NCBI GenBank assembly: GCA_024516155.1
Contig: JAJJXM010000013.1
Coordinates: 929,400-993,399 of the forward strand
Source: Pyronema omphalodes
Lineage: Eukaryota; Ascomycota; Pezizomycetes; Pezizales; Pyronemataceae
Direction of reading: 5' to 3'
DNA length: 64,000 nucleotides
Numbering within the stretch: the first letter of the stretch is position 1; every line of letters starts with the position of its first letter. Shown here piece by piece: positions 21,084 to 32,591 of the stretch. Position numbers and translations under genes: made by a program. The notes under the pieces are model-generated. The model worked only from the letters and a program-made list of their open reading frames with translations, did no database searches and was not told where the DNA came from.

Positions 21084-23342
21084 CTAATTCGTTCCCCTCA
21101 TTCCCCCCTCCGCCCCCTGCATCTTCTCCTTTTCCTTCTCCATCTCCGGTCTCGCTCCTGGCCCTCCTATACTCTTTCCTCTCTCCCGCATTCTACGTCC
21201 CTCCATCAGTCCCCTAAGCCCTCTCTTCTGTAAGCCAATAATATTAACACTCTCCCACCATTCATCATCCTCATAGCTTCCCGGTAGCGGGGGCATTGCC
21301 ACAGTATGTTCACCCGATTCCTCTTCTCCTTTATCCTCCTTAACATCTTCCGCCGGGTTATAATTATAAACCGCCTCAATTCCCGATCCACTACCGGCCG
21401 CCGTAGCCGCGGCATTGAAAACAGCTGCGGCATTCTTTCCGTCTAACTGCTGGTGAATTCGTTCTACCGTCACTTCCAAGAGACCCTCAATACGGTATGG
21501 GCGGGCAATTTGTAGAAGGGAACAAAGGATGGGAGCTTGAACTGAAGGATCCCCTGGAGGAGGAAGAGATCCGGTGTAAAGGAACTCTGTTAAAGCAGCT
21601 ACAATAGGTTGAGAGTGGGGGAAATACAAAGCGCGGGGGCGATCGAGGGGATTATAGCTTGCGGGAGTAGGGAGGAAAGCGTCTCTCTTATCTCCTGTGA
21701 GAGTAGAAGCAGCCGAGGAACCAGCGAAAGAAGCAGGGGTGATAGTAGCCATTGAAACTGATCTATCAGTATCATTTTTAGTGTTGTTGAGTAAATCAAT
21801 AAAGTATTGACCCCAACGTTTCGCCACGAGACGGGAGTTGACAGGAATGCTTTCGCCATCCAAACAGATAAATTCCATATCGCAGAGTTCGGGCATTTGC
21901 ATAAACATCTTTCCAAATTCCTCGGCCGCGGGGGAATAAGTTTTCTGAACTGCTGGGTGGGATTGATTTCGCCAGTTTTCGTATAATCCAAAGGCTTCCA
22001 GATCCACTTTGCAGAGGTTGGAAAAGTTGATACGTCGGTGATTGTAATCGTCTACTAGAGAGCGGTTTTTGTTTCCCAAGATAAGGAAGCTGCTTCGGCG
22101 ATTCCATACCACTCCGCGGTTCCAACTGCCGTTAGTAAAGACTTGACCGGCATCGATGCGGGACCAAACTAAAGTACGAAGGTCCAAAGCCCAGAGTGCG
22201 TACTCCTGTTTGCTGGAGGTTAAGTAGGTTCCGGAAACGACAAAGTGATTATCCAAGACACCACCATTAGGGAACCGCAAACCCGGTGGGGTATGAGGAC
22301 CGTTCATAGTTCTATCTTCCAAAGTTCCATCTGGTAACCTGACCTGTAAGGCCAACTTGACATCCAGGAAGTTGTAGTTAGAGTAAATCAGCATCGCACC
22401 CGGTTCCTTGAGTGCCTGGTTATGACCGCCCTCAGCCTGACCACTAGCATCCGTACCCGCACCAATCTGAGAAACCGCCAACCTATTCCCAAGCGGCGCA
22501 ACAACAGATCTATAAGCACCACAACTCCTCGCCAATGGTGCCTTCGATATCCATTGCAGCGATCTTAGGTTAAAAACGTTGATTTCCTCAATATAATGAT
22601 TTGCAGAATCCTGACCTCCCACAATCACCATCTCCGCTCCACCATATCCATCAAGCCTATGACTATTCTCCAAAACCTGCGCAACTCCATCTGCCTGGCT
22701 ATAAAAGCTTCTAGACGGTAGGATCGTCGCACAATGCGCATAACGTCCCTCCGGAGGATCAATCGCCGGGATAAAAGTCCATGTATAAGTCGGAATATCA
22801 AAAACATGAATATCACTCATGACCATAACCTCCGGAGTATCAGCGACAGCGCCTGGTACTTGCTGAGTACCATCCCCCGTAGCATTCGCCGATTCGCCGC
22901 CAACACCGGCCGCAGGACTCATACCACCAAAACACACCAACTTTGCATCTCCCAATGCGCAAACCGAATGAAAATATCTCGGCGGAGGTATTTGACCACG
23001 GGTTTCCAGCTTCTTCCAAACCCGTGTAACCAAATCCAAGGCATACATATCATTTGTCAATTTGGGGGTAGACCGTGACTGTAAGGCTCGACCACCAAAT
23101 ACGTAAAGAACATCGTTGACGATTGTTGTAGATGGACCAACGAGAGGTGCGGGTTCCTTTCCCGTGGTTTTGAGGATTGTTGAGACGAGGGTAGAGAAGT
23201 TTTGACTCGGGGGGCCGCCGGTGGAGTTCGATGGTCCCGGGGCTGATGCGCCAGAGACGTTGGTGCCTGGAACACCGGTTGTGGAGGATTGTGTAGGAGT
23301 CGATGACCGCGCGGGGTCGGGAGGGAGGACGGATGCGCTCAT
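21084..23342 (-). CDS. kelch-repeat and BTB protein of the Mds3/Pmd1/Ral2 type
   Basis: A 752-residue single-exon protein. Kelch beta-propeller repeats fill about 75-440, with recurring YVFGG, VCFGG and VIVGG strands and W residues (VWKKLETRGQIPPPRYFHS, YTWTFIPA, LQWISK). A conserved block follows: LIYSNYNF, PPGLRFPNGGVLDNHFVVSG, ALWALDLRTLVWSRIDAG and LVDDYNHRRINF. These match what I know of the fungal Mds3/Pmd1 family, with S. pombe Ral2 as the short member. A BTB-like segment lies at about 480-660 (FGKMFMQMPELCDMEFICLD ... VNSRLVAKRWGQYF). Mds3/Pmd1 act in TOR/pH-linked control of sporulation and morphogenesis, and Ral2 acts on Ras1. Which role applies here is inference. N- and C-termini are disordered. 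Confidence 0.75.
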   Translation of the reverse strand: MSASVLPPDPARSSTPTQSSTTGVPGTNVSGASAPGPSNSTGGPPSQNFSTLVSTILKTTGKEPAPLVGPSTTIVNDVLYVFGGRALQSRSTPKLTNDMYALDLVTRVWKKLETRGQIPPPRYFHSVCALGDAKLVCFGGMSPAAGVGGESANATGDGTQQVPGAVADTPEVMVMSDIHVFDIPTYTWTFIPAIDPPEGRYAHCATILPSRSFYSQADGVAQVLENSHRLDGYGGAEMVIVGGQDSANHYIEEINVFNLRSLQWISKAPLARSCGAYRSVVAPLGNRLAVSQIGAGTDASGQAEGGHNQALKEPGAMLIYSNYNFLDVKLALQVRLPDGTLEDRTMNGPHTPPGLRFPNGGVLDNHFVVSGTYLTSSKQEYALWALDLRTLVWSRIDAGQVFTNGSWNRGVVWNRRSSFLILGNKNRSLVDDYNHRRINFSNLCKVDLEAFGLYENWRNQSHPAVQKTYSPAAEEFGKMFMQMPELCDMEFICLDGESIPVNSRLVAKRWGQYFIDLLNNTKNDTDRSVSMATITPASFAGSSAASTLTGDKRDAFLPTPASYNPLDRPRALYFPHSQPIVAALTEFLYTGSLPPPGDPSVQAPILCSLLQIARPYRIEGLLEVTVERIHQQLDGKNAAAVFNAAATAAGSGSGIEAVYNYNPAEDVKEDKGEEESGEHTVAMPPLPGSYEDDEWWESVNIIGLQKRGLRGLMEGRRMRERGKSIGGPGARPEMEKEKEKMQGAEGGMRGTN

Positions 23343-24262
23343 TCTTGTCGTGATGTGGCGGGAGAAGGTGTCCCCGACGACGACGACGACGACGGTTGAT
23401 GGTGGTGGTGGTTAAGGTCGTAGGTCAGGGACCTGATGCTAGAGCTAAGTAAACTACAGGGGGTGGGGGAGACGCGGGGGCTAGACCGGGTTGGGAGCTT
23501 GGAGGGGCCGATGAGAGATGTGCATATTTATCACGGGGGATGGATAGTTTTATTCGTTATTGTTATTGTTATTGGTATTGAGATGTAGTTGTTGAATTGT
23601 GTTTGCGGGATTGTGGGTTATTGATCGTCTGTTTGGTTAGGTTTCTCAGGGGTTCACAGCTCATCTGTCCAGTGAAGTAAGACCTAAAGCTGACGTTTCC
23701 CCCCGTAGCGGAGACGAAGTCGGAAGGAAGCGCGAAGTAGAAGCGCGAACGTCGCTCGGAACCCTACCGACCCCAGATTTTGGAATGGAATTTTAACGGG
23801 ATCTCACAGTGTTTCGGAAACAAGCAGGTCGATATAAATGAGGGGTTAAGGAAAAAAATAAAAATAAAAAAATTCCATACAAGAGCCTCATTCCTACGCC
23901 TTGTGAAACCGAAACCAGAAAGCTATAAAATACATGGTGGACTAGTCATGACCAGATAGATATCAATACCGGCCAAAGTTATCCTTCTCAAAATCTCCAA
24001 AAAAAAAATCCGAATTTGTCGCGCCTAAAAAAGTAACCAGAAACCAAGGAAGAAAAAGCAAGCAAACATAAAAGTAGGTATCCCAAAAAAAAAAAAAAAC
24101 GGTTTCCTTTCCATGGAAAGATGCATGCAAAAAGAACTACAAAAACCCAAGTGATATAACCAACAAACGCAGCCTTACCCCAATAAATAACGAATCCCTT
24201 TAACACTACCATTCCTCTTTTCCCCGTATCCTTCTTCACACCTCCTTGATCACCCCAACAGC
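23343..24262. other. kelch-gene promoter region and 3' flank of the spindle-pole gene
   Basis: No gene seen. There is a (GAC)n/(GGT)n tract at 23375-23415. The region at 23690-23780 is GC-rich with dyad words (GAAGCGCGAAGTAGAAGCGCG) and may be promoter. Confidence 0.45.
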
Positions 24263-27200
24263 CTACACTTGCAAACTCCTAATCAAATCTTCCGTCTCGT
24301 CCCCCATATCATAATCCCTCTTTTCCCTCTCAACAAACTCCTCATTAACATCATACAACGCATAGATCTGATCAGATTTTGCATCCATCTCTGCAACCAG
24401 CTCATTCATTTCTCTTGTGAGAGCCTTACGACGCTTCTTTTGGATAGAGGGGTCTAGCGCCATGAATTCTTCCGATTTGCGCTGATACATCCTGCTGCAT
24501 ATTAGCCACGTCCAGCAAAGCCAGTTGACAGAGAGAAAAAAAAACTTACAGCTTCAAATGTCTAAATTCATCCTTCAACTGTCTCACGACTCTCTCCAAC
24601 TGCGTCTTTGGACATAACGATGGTCTCATCGTAGGTTCTTCCTCATATCCATCTCCTTCCTGTCTTACCCGTGCCGAAGCAGCCTCCAGCTCGGGTGCTG
24701 GGAAAACACAGCTATTATCCACATCCTTCAAGGGGTTCTCTCTCTCTGCCTCCTCCTCTCTTCTGCGGAGTTCATCGTATCTTACACACACGGTGCATGA
24801 ACGAGGATCATGGTTATCATCGTGGAGAGGGTGCTGGGTAGCTGATGGAGTTGAATTAAAGGAAACCTTTCCGCCGTCCTTAGCAGCTGGAGCGGTAGAA
24901 GGACCAGCCATAACTTCCTCGGTGTCCTCAGAAACAGACGGTCTGGGAATCTCCTGATTTGCAGAACGCTCCTGTGTCGGCTTTGGAGCTGGACCGGGTG
25001 TAGTGGTACGTTGAGGAACACCAGAGGAAGCCTGATGAGTAGCTTCTATCTCCTGCTCCATTTGGCGAATCTCTTGTGTATCACCCTCTAGCATATAGAC
25101 CAATTTAACGATTTTCCTTCCCTTCTGTCCCTGTCCTTGTCCGTCGGTCGTTCCTGATCCGGAAGACACAGTCTGAACCACAGGACGAGGGGTCTTAGTC
25201 CTAGCCGGGGGTTGTTGTCGACGTTCCGTCTCCTCAACCCGCGCCTTCTCGGCCGCAGCAGCAGCCTTGCGCTTTTTCCTCTCAGCATTGATTTCGATAG
25301 CGATGCGTCGGATCTCCTCGGGGGAAATAGACATGCTAGTTTCATCACCTACAACGGCGGGAGATGATTCAACGCGGCGAGGCTGCTTGTGAGATTGAGA
25401 CTGGGGGACGTAGTAGATATCTCTTTCTCTTTCTCTCTCACGCTCACGCTCTTTCTCTTTACCTTTCTGCTCCCGAATTTCCCGGGCTTCCCGTTCGGAG
25501 AGAGCTCCAGACATCTTGTTTTTGACATTCTGTAGCGGGCCTCTTTCCCTAGCCTGTTCCTTTTTATCTCTAGCATTCTCACCCTTAGTGCCGGCTACGG
25601 CTGATGCTGCAAAAGTAAATGGTTCGGCTCGTCCGAGGAATAGGTCAGGACGTATGCGCTTAAGTTCTGCTTCAACACGGTGCTGGAAATCTTCTTGTAC
25701 TTCATTGCGGCGGCGTTCTTCGCGTTCTTCTTCGGCAGATTCGCGGAGGAGGATTTGAGTTTCGTCGTCTTCCGTGCGGCGTCTGCTGTTCTGCTGGGCA
25801 TTGCGAGAGTCACGGGCATCTCTGGTATCCCGACGATCCCGGGAAGAGGCCTCCTGCATAGCCTGCTCGGCGACATGAGCAGCCTGTCTAGCATCCTTTA
25901 CATACTGTCTCAAACGCTGTTCCCGGGCTGCATATTCCTCCCGCTGTTTATCAGTTCTCTTCTCAGCCCTTCGTTTTTCGTTTTCCATCTGTTCAAGCTG
26001 GTGACGGAGGTCTTCGTTGATAGCTTTGAGGTCTTCGTTTGCTGAGATAGCGACAGCTACAGAGTTGATGGCGACATTGCGCTCGTCTTGCATATTCCTC
26101 AGGGCAATTTTTGCTGTGCGGAGTTCGTTCTGGATATGTTCGAGATCTGCTTGGAGGTTGGAGATAGTTGATTCCAGTTCTGTTCTAGGTTAACAATGCC
26201 ATAGTATTGGGATAGAAGGAACCCATACTATGCTTCTCCATAATCCAATCACTCCTCTGCTGTTCCATAGTGAAATCAAAATCCTCACTTCCTCCAAATG
26301 TTGAATCCGCCGCGTGGTTTCTGCGTCTTCTCAACTGCTCCTCCGCCATTCTAGCTCTTCTCGTCTCCTGTTGGTATTTTGCCTCCGCTTTCTTCAGTTC
26401 GTTTTCAAGCTTCTTGCACTTCTGTTCGTGCGCCGCCTTGTGGCTCTCCAAATTTGCAACCTTCTCTTGGAGCATCTTCATGGCGGTCAACATAGCCCTA
26501 GTCTCATGAGGAATTGGAATAGAGTCGAGAGGATGGTGCGAATACGCCGCCGCTCCTTTCTTGGCGGAGAACCTCGTAGGCTCGTTACCGGCAAAAAGGT
26601 CTGTCATATCGGGCATATTGGGGATTATGAAAGAGGGTTCCGCTACTGGGCGAGATGGGCCGGGGGTAGGCGCGGAGGCGGAGTACGCTTGTGTAGTTTG
26701 CTTTCGGGGACGGGTTGCGGCCCCGGTGTCCTTCAAAGCCTTAAGCTGCTGCTGCAACTGGAGGGTCTGGGTGTGGCCGTCCAATCCCAGCTCCTTTAGG
26801 AAGTCGGGTGTCGATTTGAAGGATTTGGGGACATTCTTTTCTTTCTCTCCAGTCTTCCGGCTACGCCCAGTAATCGCGGGCATGTCTTCGGTCATGTCGT
26901 CTAGGGGTGCGCTCTTCCGACGGTACTTGGAGACGGATTGCCGAGTCACATCGCTGTCGAGGCCAGAAAGAGCGTCTTCCTCGCTTTGTGTGGAAGTAAT
27001 GGCCGGTTTAGAGGTTTTGCCACCGCTAGAGGGGTCAGAAATATTGTCTTTTACTTTCTCCTGGGAGCCGGCGGAAAGACGGGTTTTGGCGCGGGATGGT
27101 TGGGGTTTCGGTGTAGGGCCGGTGTTGGGGCTGTAGTATAAAGTGTGGAATGGCGAGGAACGTTGCATTGGCGAACCCAAAGACTTATCCTGGGCTAAAC

Positions 27201-27786
27201 TTCTTGCTCTTCGATCCCTCTCTTGTTTCTTTTGTTCCGCACGCTCTGCCCGCTCCTCAGATGCAGTTCGTCGCTCGTCAGCCTTGGAAGTGGCTGCACG
27301 CTTCTTACTTTCGTTTTTTCTCGCAGTAGATTCTCCAATCGAGAAAAGATCAGCAGTTTGATCCATAAAGCTCACACCGACAGTATTACCAGCGTTCCTA
27401 GCTCTGCCCACTTCATAGCTATCCGCTGTCAACTCGTTGTGTTCTGCCGCCATGGTAAAGTCTAAGAAATTCTCTCGCATGAGCCTAGAGTCAATTGTAG
27501 GTGTCTGGTAGAGCATCATACCCGGCGGGCCGCCGGGTGCCCGATGGATGGGATCTAGTCGCCTCGTTGAGGTTGCGTTCGCGTTCCGGCCAATGTCGAA
27601 GCTGGTTTCCTCACCCGGAGGTAGCACGGACGAAAATGACTGGTCTTCGAAATCGCGCGCGAGCTCGCGTCCTAGTCGGAATACGTCGTTTTCGGACTGG
27701 TCGACGTCTTGTTGCCAGGTCGGTGGGTCAATGGCTGGTAGTGTTAAAGTTCCGGTGGTTTGGTTTGGATCATAGAAGGGTGCCAT
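24263..27786 (-). CDS. spindle-pole-body protein, Ppc89-like, with Cep57-type microtubule-binding domain
   Basis: Three exons: 26229-27786, 24550-26179 and 24263-24491. They are joined through introns of 49 bp (GTATGG...ACAG) and 58 bp (GTAAGT...GCAG) and encode 1138 residues. Ppc89 is the core scaffold of the fission-yeast spindle pole body. The N-terminal part has ENDVFRLGRELARDFEDQSF and SYEVGRARNAGNTVGVSFMD, followed by a long disordered region. Coiled coils start at about 430 and run through exon 2. The C end carries a CTVCVRYDELRRREEEAE segment and the block TQLERVVRQLKDEFRHLKL, then MYQRKSEEFMALDPSIQKKR and MDAKSDQIYALYDVNEEF across the last splice. This matches the Cep57 microtubule-binding family, and the join restores that domain exactly. 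The first intron is less certain, because an alternative donor 5 bp downstream (GTTCCT) also keeps frame. Confidence 0.8.
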
Positions 27787-28302
27787 GATGTCGATGTTAG
27801 GGTTGTGGTTGTTGGGTGTTTATTTAACGCGGGCGTTGGTGTGGGCCTCAGCTGTAGGCCAGAGACGTGAAAAGTGTCGGTCCGAAGTGGTGTTTCTCGG
27901 CCAAAATTTCGTAATTGGTGTTGGTTATGTTCGCATGACTATTCTCAAAGTAAAGCCGTGTCGCGTCCTCAGCTCTCCACTCGAGGGAATTTGGAAAATG
28001 AGTGTTCTTGTCGAGTCGCGAAGTGGTTGAACAGACGTGGTTGGGCTTGTTGTTCAGCTGCGAAAGTGAGAGGACTCTGTGTTGTTGTTTTGCCTTCGGA
28101 TGGCGCTCCCTAGCAACCGCACTAAACCAAAACACCAGCCACAACGCCACAATTGTAAACAATCGGGGGAGAGGGAATATTTCGCCGACCAAAAAGCAAG
28201 TAAACATCCGTCACTGTCATGCGGAAATCAATTGACGATGCTATATAAATGCCCCAGGTATTCAAATTATTTATACATCCGTAAAGAAAAAGAAAATACA
28301 AT
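27787..28302. other. promoter region of the Ppc89-like gene
   Basis: No gene seen between this gene's start and the CWC2 stop. Confidence 0.5.
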
Positions 28303-29598
28303 TTAGTCGCTGTCGCTCCCATAATCCAACGCCAATCCCATGCCACCGACTGGTTCCTCCTTCTTCGTGAGAACCCTAGCACCACCACCTTCCCTCAAAT
28401 TTTTCAATGCCGACAGCGCACTTGAAGAGAAAATACCGCCAGCCTTCTCCTCCTCTTGTGGCTGTTGCTGTACTGGGGGTGCCTCTAGTGCTCTCTGCTC
28501 CTCGGCTCCTCCAATACGTCCTGCCGGATTGACAGCATTCTCACCCCTAGCATACCACACTTCCTCTGGTACCTCGTAACCAGCCAATCCAAAACTTCCC
28601 TCAATTCTCCTCTTCTTCGCCGCACCCCTATCCTTTCCTTCTAACTCGGCCACAAACTCGGCCGGTAGCGCAGCCCTGATAGCAGCCGCTGCCTGCTCCT
28701 CAACACGTCTCTTGTCCCTGGCCTGTGCAACAGGATTAGGATCTTGTGTTGCCCATCGAACGTTGAGAATCTCGTTATGGTCCAGGGATTGATGTGCCAT
28801 TGCTTCCTTGGCAAATTGTGCATTTGCCTCGTTAACGTAGGTAACGAATCCGACACCGCGGGAATTAAGAACTCTTACTATTCGTATATCAGTATCCACA
28901 TAATAGAGTAAACGGTGAAACAGTGGTAGGATGAGGAACATACTTCTCTCAACCTGCCCCCACTCCGCAAAATGCCTCGCGACAATCTCCTCAATATCAT
29001 CAGACACATGTATTCTTCCAACATACAAAGTATGATTCTGTCTCATAAAAGATCCCACACCTCCCATATCGTCTCTATAGTCGGAGAACTTATCCCTCCC
29101 GAAAGCATCGACATTTGGATTGAAAATATCATGAACCGTCGGTAATCTATGCAGGTATTCGCAATCCGCTCCTCTAGGGCAGAGTCCCCTAGCAAAGAAA
29201 AGGCAAAAATAAGATCCAGGAATTTTATCCGCCTTTGTGTATCCACTATCCCTCGCAATGTTACAGCGACCACTGGCGTGCGCTTTACTGATGTACTTGT
29301 CCTCACGATCACCTCCACTCCATTTGTTGTACCAGATATTGAAGACAGTTCCAGTCTGCTCTGGGATTTCTCCGCCCTTGAAAGTTTCCGGGTCGACCTG
29401 AGGACGCGCAGGACGCCTCTTCTTTTTCTTAATCATCTTTTTTCCATCCGTCGTAGCCAATGCAGTTTCTTCGGCAGCATTCTCAGTCGTAGTGGCGAGG
29501 GCATTAGTCTCTGTAGGCATAGCATCGGTGACAGTCGGTTCTTCATTATCGGCAGCTGACCGGGCAGCTTCAGGAATTGTCGTGTCGTTTTCTGACAT
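28303..29598 (-). CDS. CWC2: pre-mRNA-splicing factor Cwc2 (CCCH zinc finger + RRM)
   Basis: Two exons (28944-29598 and 28303-28877) with a 66-bp intron give 409 residues. Cwc2 belongs to the NineTeen complex and contacts U6 snRNA at the spliceosome active centre. Visible parts are the Torus region (VFNIWYNKWSGGDRED), a CCCH finger C132-x7-C140-x5-C146-x3-H150 (FCLFFARGLCPRGADCEYLH), an RRM from about 188 (HTLYVGRIHVSDDIEEIV) with RNP1-like SRGVGFVTYV, then KRRIEGSFGLAGYEVPEEVW and a DYGSDSD tail. Splicing restores VERIRVLNSRG. The intron is a multiple of three and has no stop. The start with MSENDT in a good Kozak context (GCCACCATGT) was preferred; another ATG lies 37 codons upstream (29709). 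It is divergent from RBG2. Confidence 0.9.
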   Translation of the reverse strand: MSENDTTIPEAARSAADNEEPTVTDAMPTETNALATTTENAAEETALATTDGKKMIKKKKRRPARPQVDPETFKGGEIPEQTGTVFNIWYNKWSGGDREDKYISKAHASGRCNIARDSGYTKADKIPGSYFCLFFARGLCPRGADCEYLHRLPTVHDIFNPNVDAFGRDKFSDYRDDMGGVGSFMRQNHTLYVGRIHVSDDIEEIVARHFAEWGQVERSMFLILPLFHRLLYYVDTDIRIVRVLNSRGVGFVTYVNEANAQFAKEAMAHQSLDHNEILNVRWATQDPNPVAQARDKRRVEEQAAAAIRAALPAEFVAELEGKDRGAAKKRRIEGSFGLAGYEVPEEVWYARGENAVNPAGRIGGAEEQRALEAPPVQQQPQEEEKAGGIFSSSALSALKNLREGGGARVLTKKEEPVGGMGLALDYGSDSD

Positions 29599-29879
29599 GG
29601 TGGCAGCCGTGGTGGTGGTGATGATGTTACGGTCGTCGGTGCTGCTTGTTGAGTTCCGTCGCGCGTTGAGCTGTACCCAAGGGAACACGCGCGCCAAAAC
29701 TAAATCCATCCGCGCCAAGCTTTAACGCATCTGACTGTTTACAAGGATCCAACGTCACCCGTGTCAAATCCCCGCCAATTACTGCTGCACCACCCCGCGT
29801 CGGCCGAACATCAACTTCAGCGGAAGCTCCAGAAACCAACGTTTAGGAAAACAACCACCCACGGGGAACTACTACCAAT
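29599..29879. promoter_or_regulatory. 281-bp bidirectional promoter of CWC2 and RBG2
   Basis: The two starts face away from each other with only 281 bp between them, so promoter elements must be shared or interleaved. No TATA box is obvious. If the upstream CWC2 ATG is used the space shrinks to about 170 bp. Confidence 0.6.
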
Positions 29880-31282
29880 ATGGGTGTCGCTGAAAAGATC
29901 AAGGAGATTGAAGATGAGATGAAGAGGACGCAGTGAGTATCTTTGCCTTATGAATACTTATGGTGGGCCGCGAAGAGTAGACAAGAGCTAATGAGAAAGA
30001 CAGGAAGAATAAGGCGACCGAGTACCATCTTGGTCTGCTGAAAGGAAAGCTTGCTCGTTTACGTGCGCAGCTTCTTGAGCCTGGTCCGGGAGAAAAGTCC
30101 GGTGGTGCTGGGTCTGGTTTTGATGTTTCCAAGTCTGGAGGTGGGTACCTGCTTTTAGTATTTCTCATATCACTCGGTCCTTGTTCATGGCTGTCCTTGA
30201 TAGCCTATACCTACTTTGAAGCTTTATTATGTTCAACAATACTGACGTTACCTCAGATGCACGTATTGCACTCGTCGGTTTCCCCTCCGTCGGAAAATCT
30301 ACCCTCTTATCCAAGATCACAAAAACCAAAGCCGCAGTCGCAGCCTACGCCTTCACAACCCTTACTGCCATCCCTGGAGTTATGGAATACGGAGGAGCCG
30401 AAATTCAGATTCTCGATTTACCTGGAATTATCGAAGGAGCCGCGGAAGGAAAGGGTAGAGGACGTCAAGTTATTTCCGCAGCCAAGACATCAGATTTAAT
30501 TATGATGGTATTGGATGCAACTAAGAAAGCTGAGCAGAGAGCTTTATTGGAGAAGGAATTGGAGGCTGTCGGTATTAGATTGAACAGATCACCACCGAAT
30601 ATTTATTTGAAGGAGAAGAAGGCCGGAGGAATGAAGATTACATTTATGAGTCCGCCAAAGAATTTGGACGAGAAGGTTAGTTTTATTACCATATCATTCC
30701 GTAATTTTTGGCTTGAGAGGGGGGGGGGGGGGGGGGGGCGGGGATCTACTGGGATTACAGGATAGAACTAATGAGTGATATTAGATGATCTACAACATTC
30801 TCCGCGACTACAAAATCCTCAACTGCGAAGTCCTAGTCCGCGACGAAAACTGTACCGTCGACGATTTCATCGACGTCATCATGGCAGCCCACAGAAAGTA
30901 CATCCGCTGTCTCTACGTCTACAACAAGATCGACTGTGTCTCCCTATCCTTCCTTGACCAACTTGCCCGGGAGCCTCACACCGCCGTCATGTCTTGTGAG
31001 CTTGACCTAGGAGTAACAGACGTTGTTGATAGAGCTTGGGAGGAGCTTAATCTTTTGAGAATTTATACCAAGAGAAAGGGTATTGCGCCGGATTTTAGTG
31101 AGGCGTTGATTGTTAGACAGAACTCGACAATTGAGGATGTTTGTGATGCTATTCATAGGAGTTTGAAGGATAAGTTTAAGTATGCATTGGTTTGGGGTGC
31201 GTCGGCGAGACATATTCCCCAGAGAGTGGGGTTGAGTCATTTAGTCGCCGATGAGGATGTGGTTAGTATTGTGTCGAAATAA
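29880..31282 (+). CDS. RBG2: developmentally regulated GTP-binding protein Rbg2/DRG2
   Basis: Four exons (29880-29932, 30004-30140, 30257-30675, 30785-31282) encode 368 residues, the expected family length. DRG GTPases act with a DFRP partner (Gir2 for Rbg2) in translation. The N-terminal helix has [21 protein letters not shown]1 is GFPSVGKS (71-78), G2 lies in AYAFTTLT, G3 is DLPG (117-120) and G4 is NKID near 245. The C-terminal TGS domain ends in FKYALVWG...[10 protein letters not shown] and [29 protein letters not shown] and IYTKRKG place it with DRG2 rather than DRG1. Intron 3 contains a 20-base G homopolymer (30719-30738), an odd feature inside a conserved gene. Confidence 0.95.
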
Positions 31283-32116
31283 GATTGGGATATATGCTGG
31301 GGTTTTGTGTATACGATAAAAATGCGATTGGTTTTAGTGTCATTTGATGGTCAAGATTTGTTGTAGATGTTTGTATCATGTGAGATGTATTTCTTGCTGG
31401 ATGTTCATGAGCTTCAGATTGAAAACAACTAGATAAAATATAGTGCTTGTTCATTCCGAACAAAGCTCCATAGCTTAAGTCCAATACACTCCGCTATGAA
31501 TTTTTTGGATGGATACAAACGGTTGCAATTCTGGTCTTCACATAAGACGTATATTGAAGAGTAATCCAGGGAGCAATTACCAATGCTTAGCTTCTTGGGT
31601 CACGTATCTTAGATTGCCCACCACTATATCAAAACCGCATTGTCCTTGGTGAGAACAACAAATAATATGATTTTACTCTATGTCTCTTTCGTAGAATATG
31701 ATCCCTGTTTTTTGACGTTTTTGGTGCGCTTGGCCGATATTTGTAGTTTTTTTTCCAGCTGCTACTGAACCGTGAACTTAGTCGTAGTGCAAAAGGTAGT
31801 TGTATATTGAATATAATTTTTAGCTGCACAGTTAACTACAAGTAGACACAAAGATGAGCAGTACGAACTTCATCGTTGAAAAATTATTACCCAGAAACTG
31901 CTAGTCATGTAACTCCATAAGCAACAGAACAGCTAAAAACACAGCTACTATTGCATTAAATTTCCTGGTAATGCTTCCTTGCTTTTTTGGACTACCTATG
32001 ATAAAAAGATTGAGACATTCGTAATGTTGGTACATTTATTACGCACTGTCATCTTCAGCACCTTATAAGGTGGAAATATTCCCCATTCCCCATTCCCCAT
32101 TCCCATTCCACAATCT
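31283..32116. other. AT-rich spacer
   Basis: No gene seen. It is the 3' flank of RBG2 and of the small minus-strand gene. A CCCCATT repeat lies at 32080-32107. Confidence 0.5.
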
Positions 32117-32591
32117 CTAACCCCCCATCTCCTTCATAAACTCCCCCGGTATACATCTTCCAACCCCATCCACAATCCTAAAGCGATCATTCGAAACCTT
32201 CCCAAGCTTCAAATCACACCCCGTCCAATCCTGACCATTCGGGAAGCAATACCATCCCTGTTTTGAGCACGAGTTTTTCTCCTGTACTATCCTTACATTG
32301 GGGGTTTATATATATACTAGCTAACTTCAAAACTATTTTATACGTAAGATATTACAATTCTAACATTGTGGTGAAGTTGAATTTTTTTTTTTTTTTTTTT
32401 TTTTACTAAGGGGAATTTTTGATTGAGATAAGAGAAATGAAGTGATATTTCGTGAGTATGGTATGGTTAACACGGAGGAAAACGAGTCATACACAGTTGA
32501 TCCGTCTTATATCTTCTGCTAAAATACTCGGGAGTATACTTAGAGATAGGATTGTGATAATGGCTTGGATTTGGGGGGATGGAAATTGCAT
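32117..32591 (-). CDS. small secreted cysteine-containing protein, copy A (new family)
   Basis: Exon 1 (32493-32591, 33 codons) and exon 2 (32117-32281) join through a 211-bp GTATGA...TACAG intron, phase 0, to give 87 residues. Residues 1-25 form a clear signal peptide with a long Ile/Leu core and a likely SILA/ED cleavage site. The mature part is about 62 residues with five cysteines (33, 38, 45, 55, 76). Key motifs are WYCFPNGQDWTGC, KVSNDRFRI and GRCIPGEF. The same C-x9-C, V[ST]ND.F and C.PGE[FY] pattern and the same total length occur in the divergent plus-strand gene at 34118, so the two are paralogues. I know no described family with this pattern. It could be an effector or other extracellular protein (inference). 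The exon 1 assignment rests on the signal peptide and in-frame splice. Confidence 0.68.

Noticed and set aside
29599..29709. Upstream CWC2 start giving 37 extra residues (MDLVLARVFPWVQLN)
   Set aside because: The downstream ATG has a better context and matches the usual short acidic start of the family. The upstream one remains possible.
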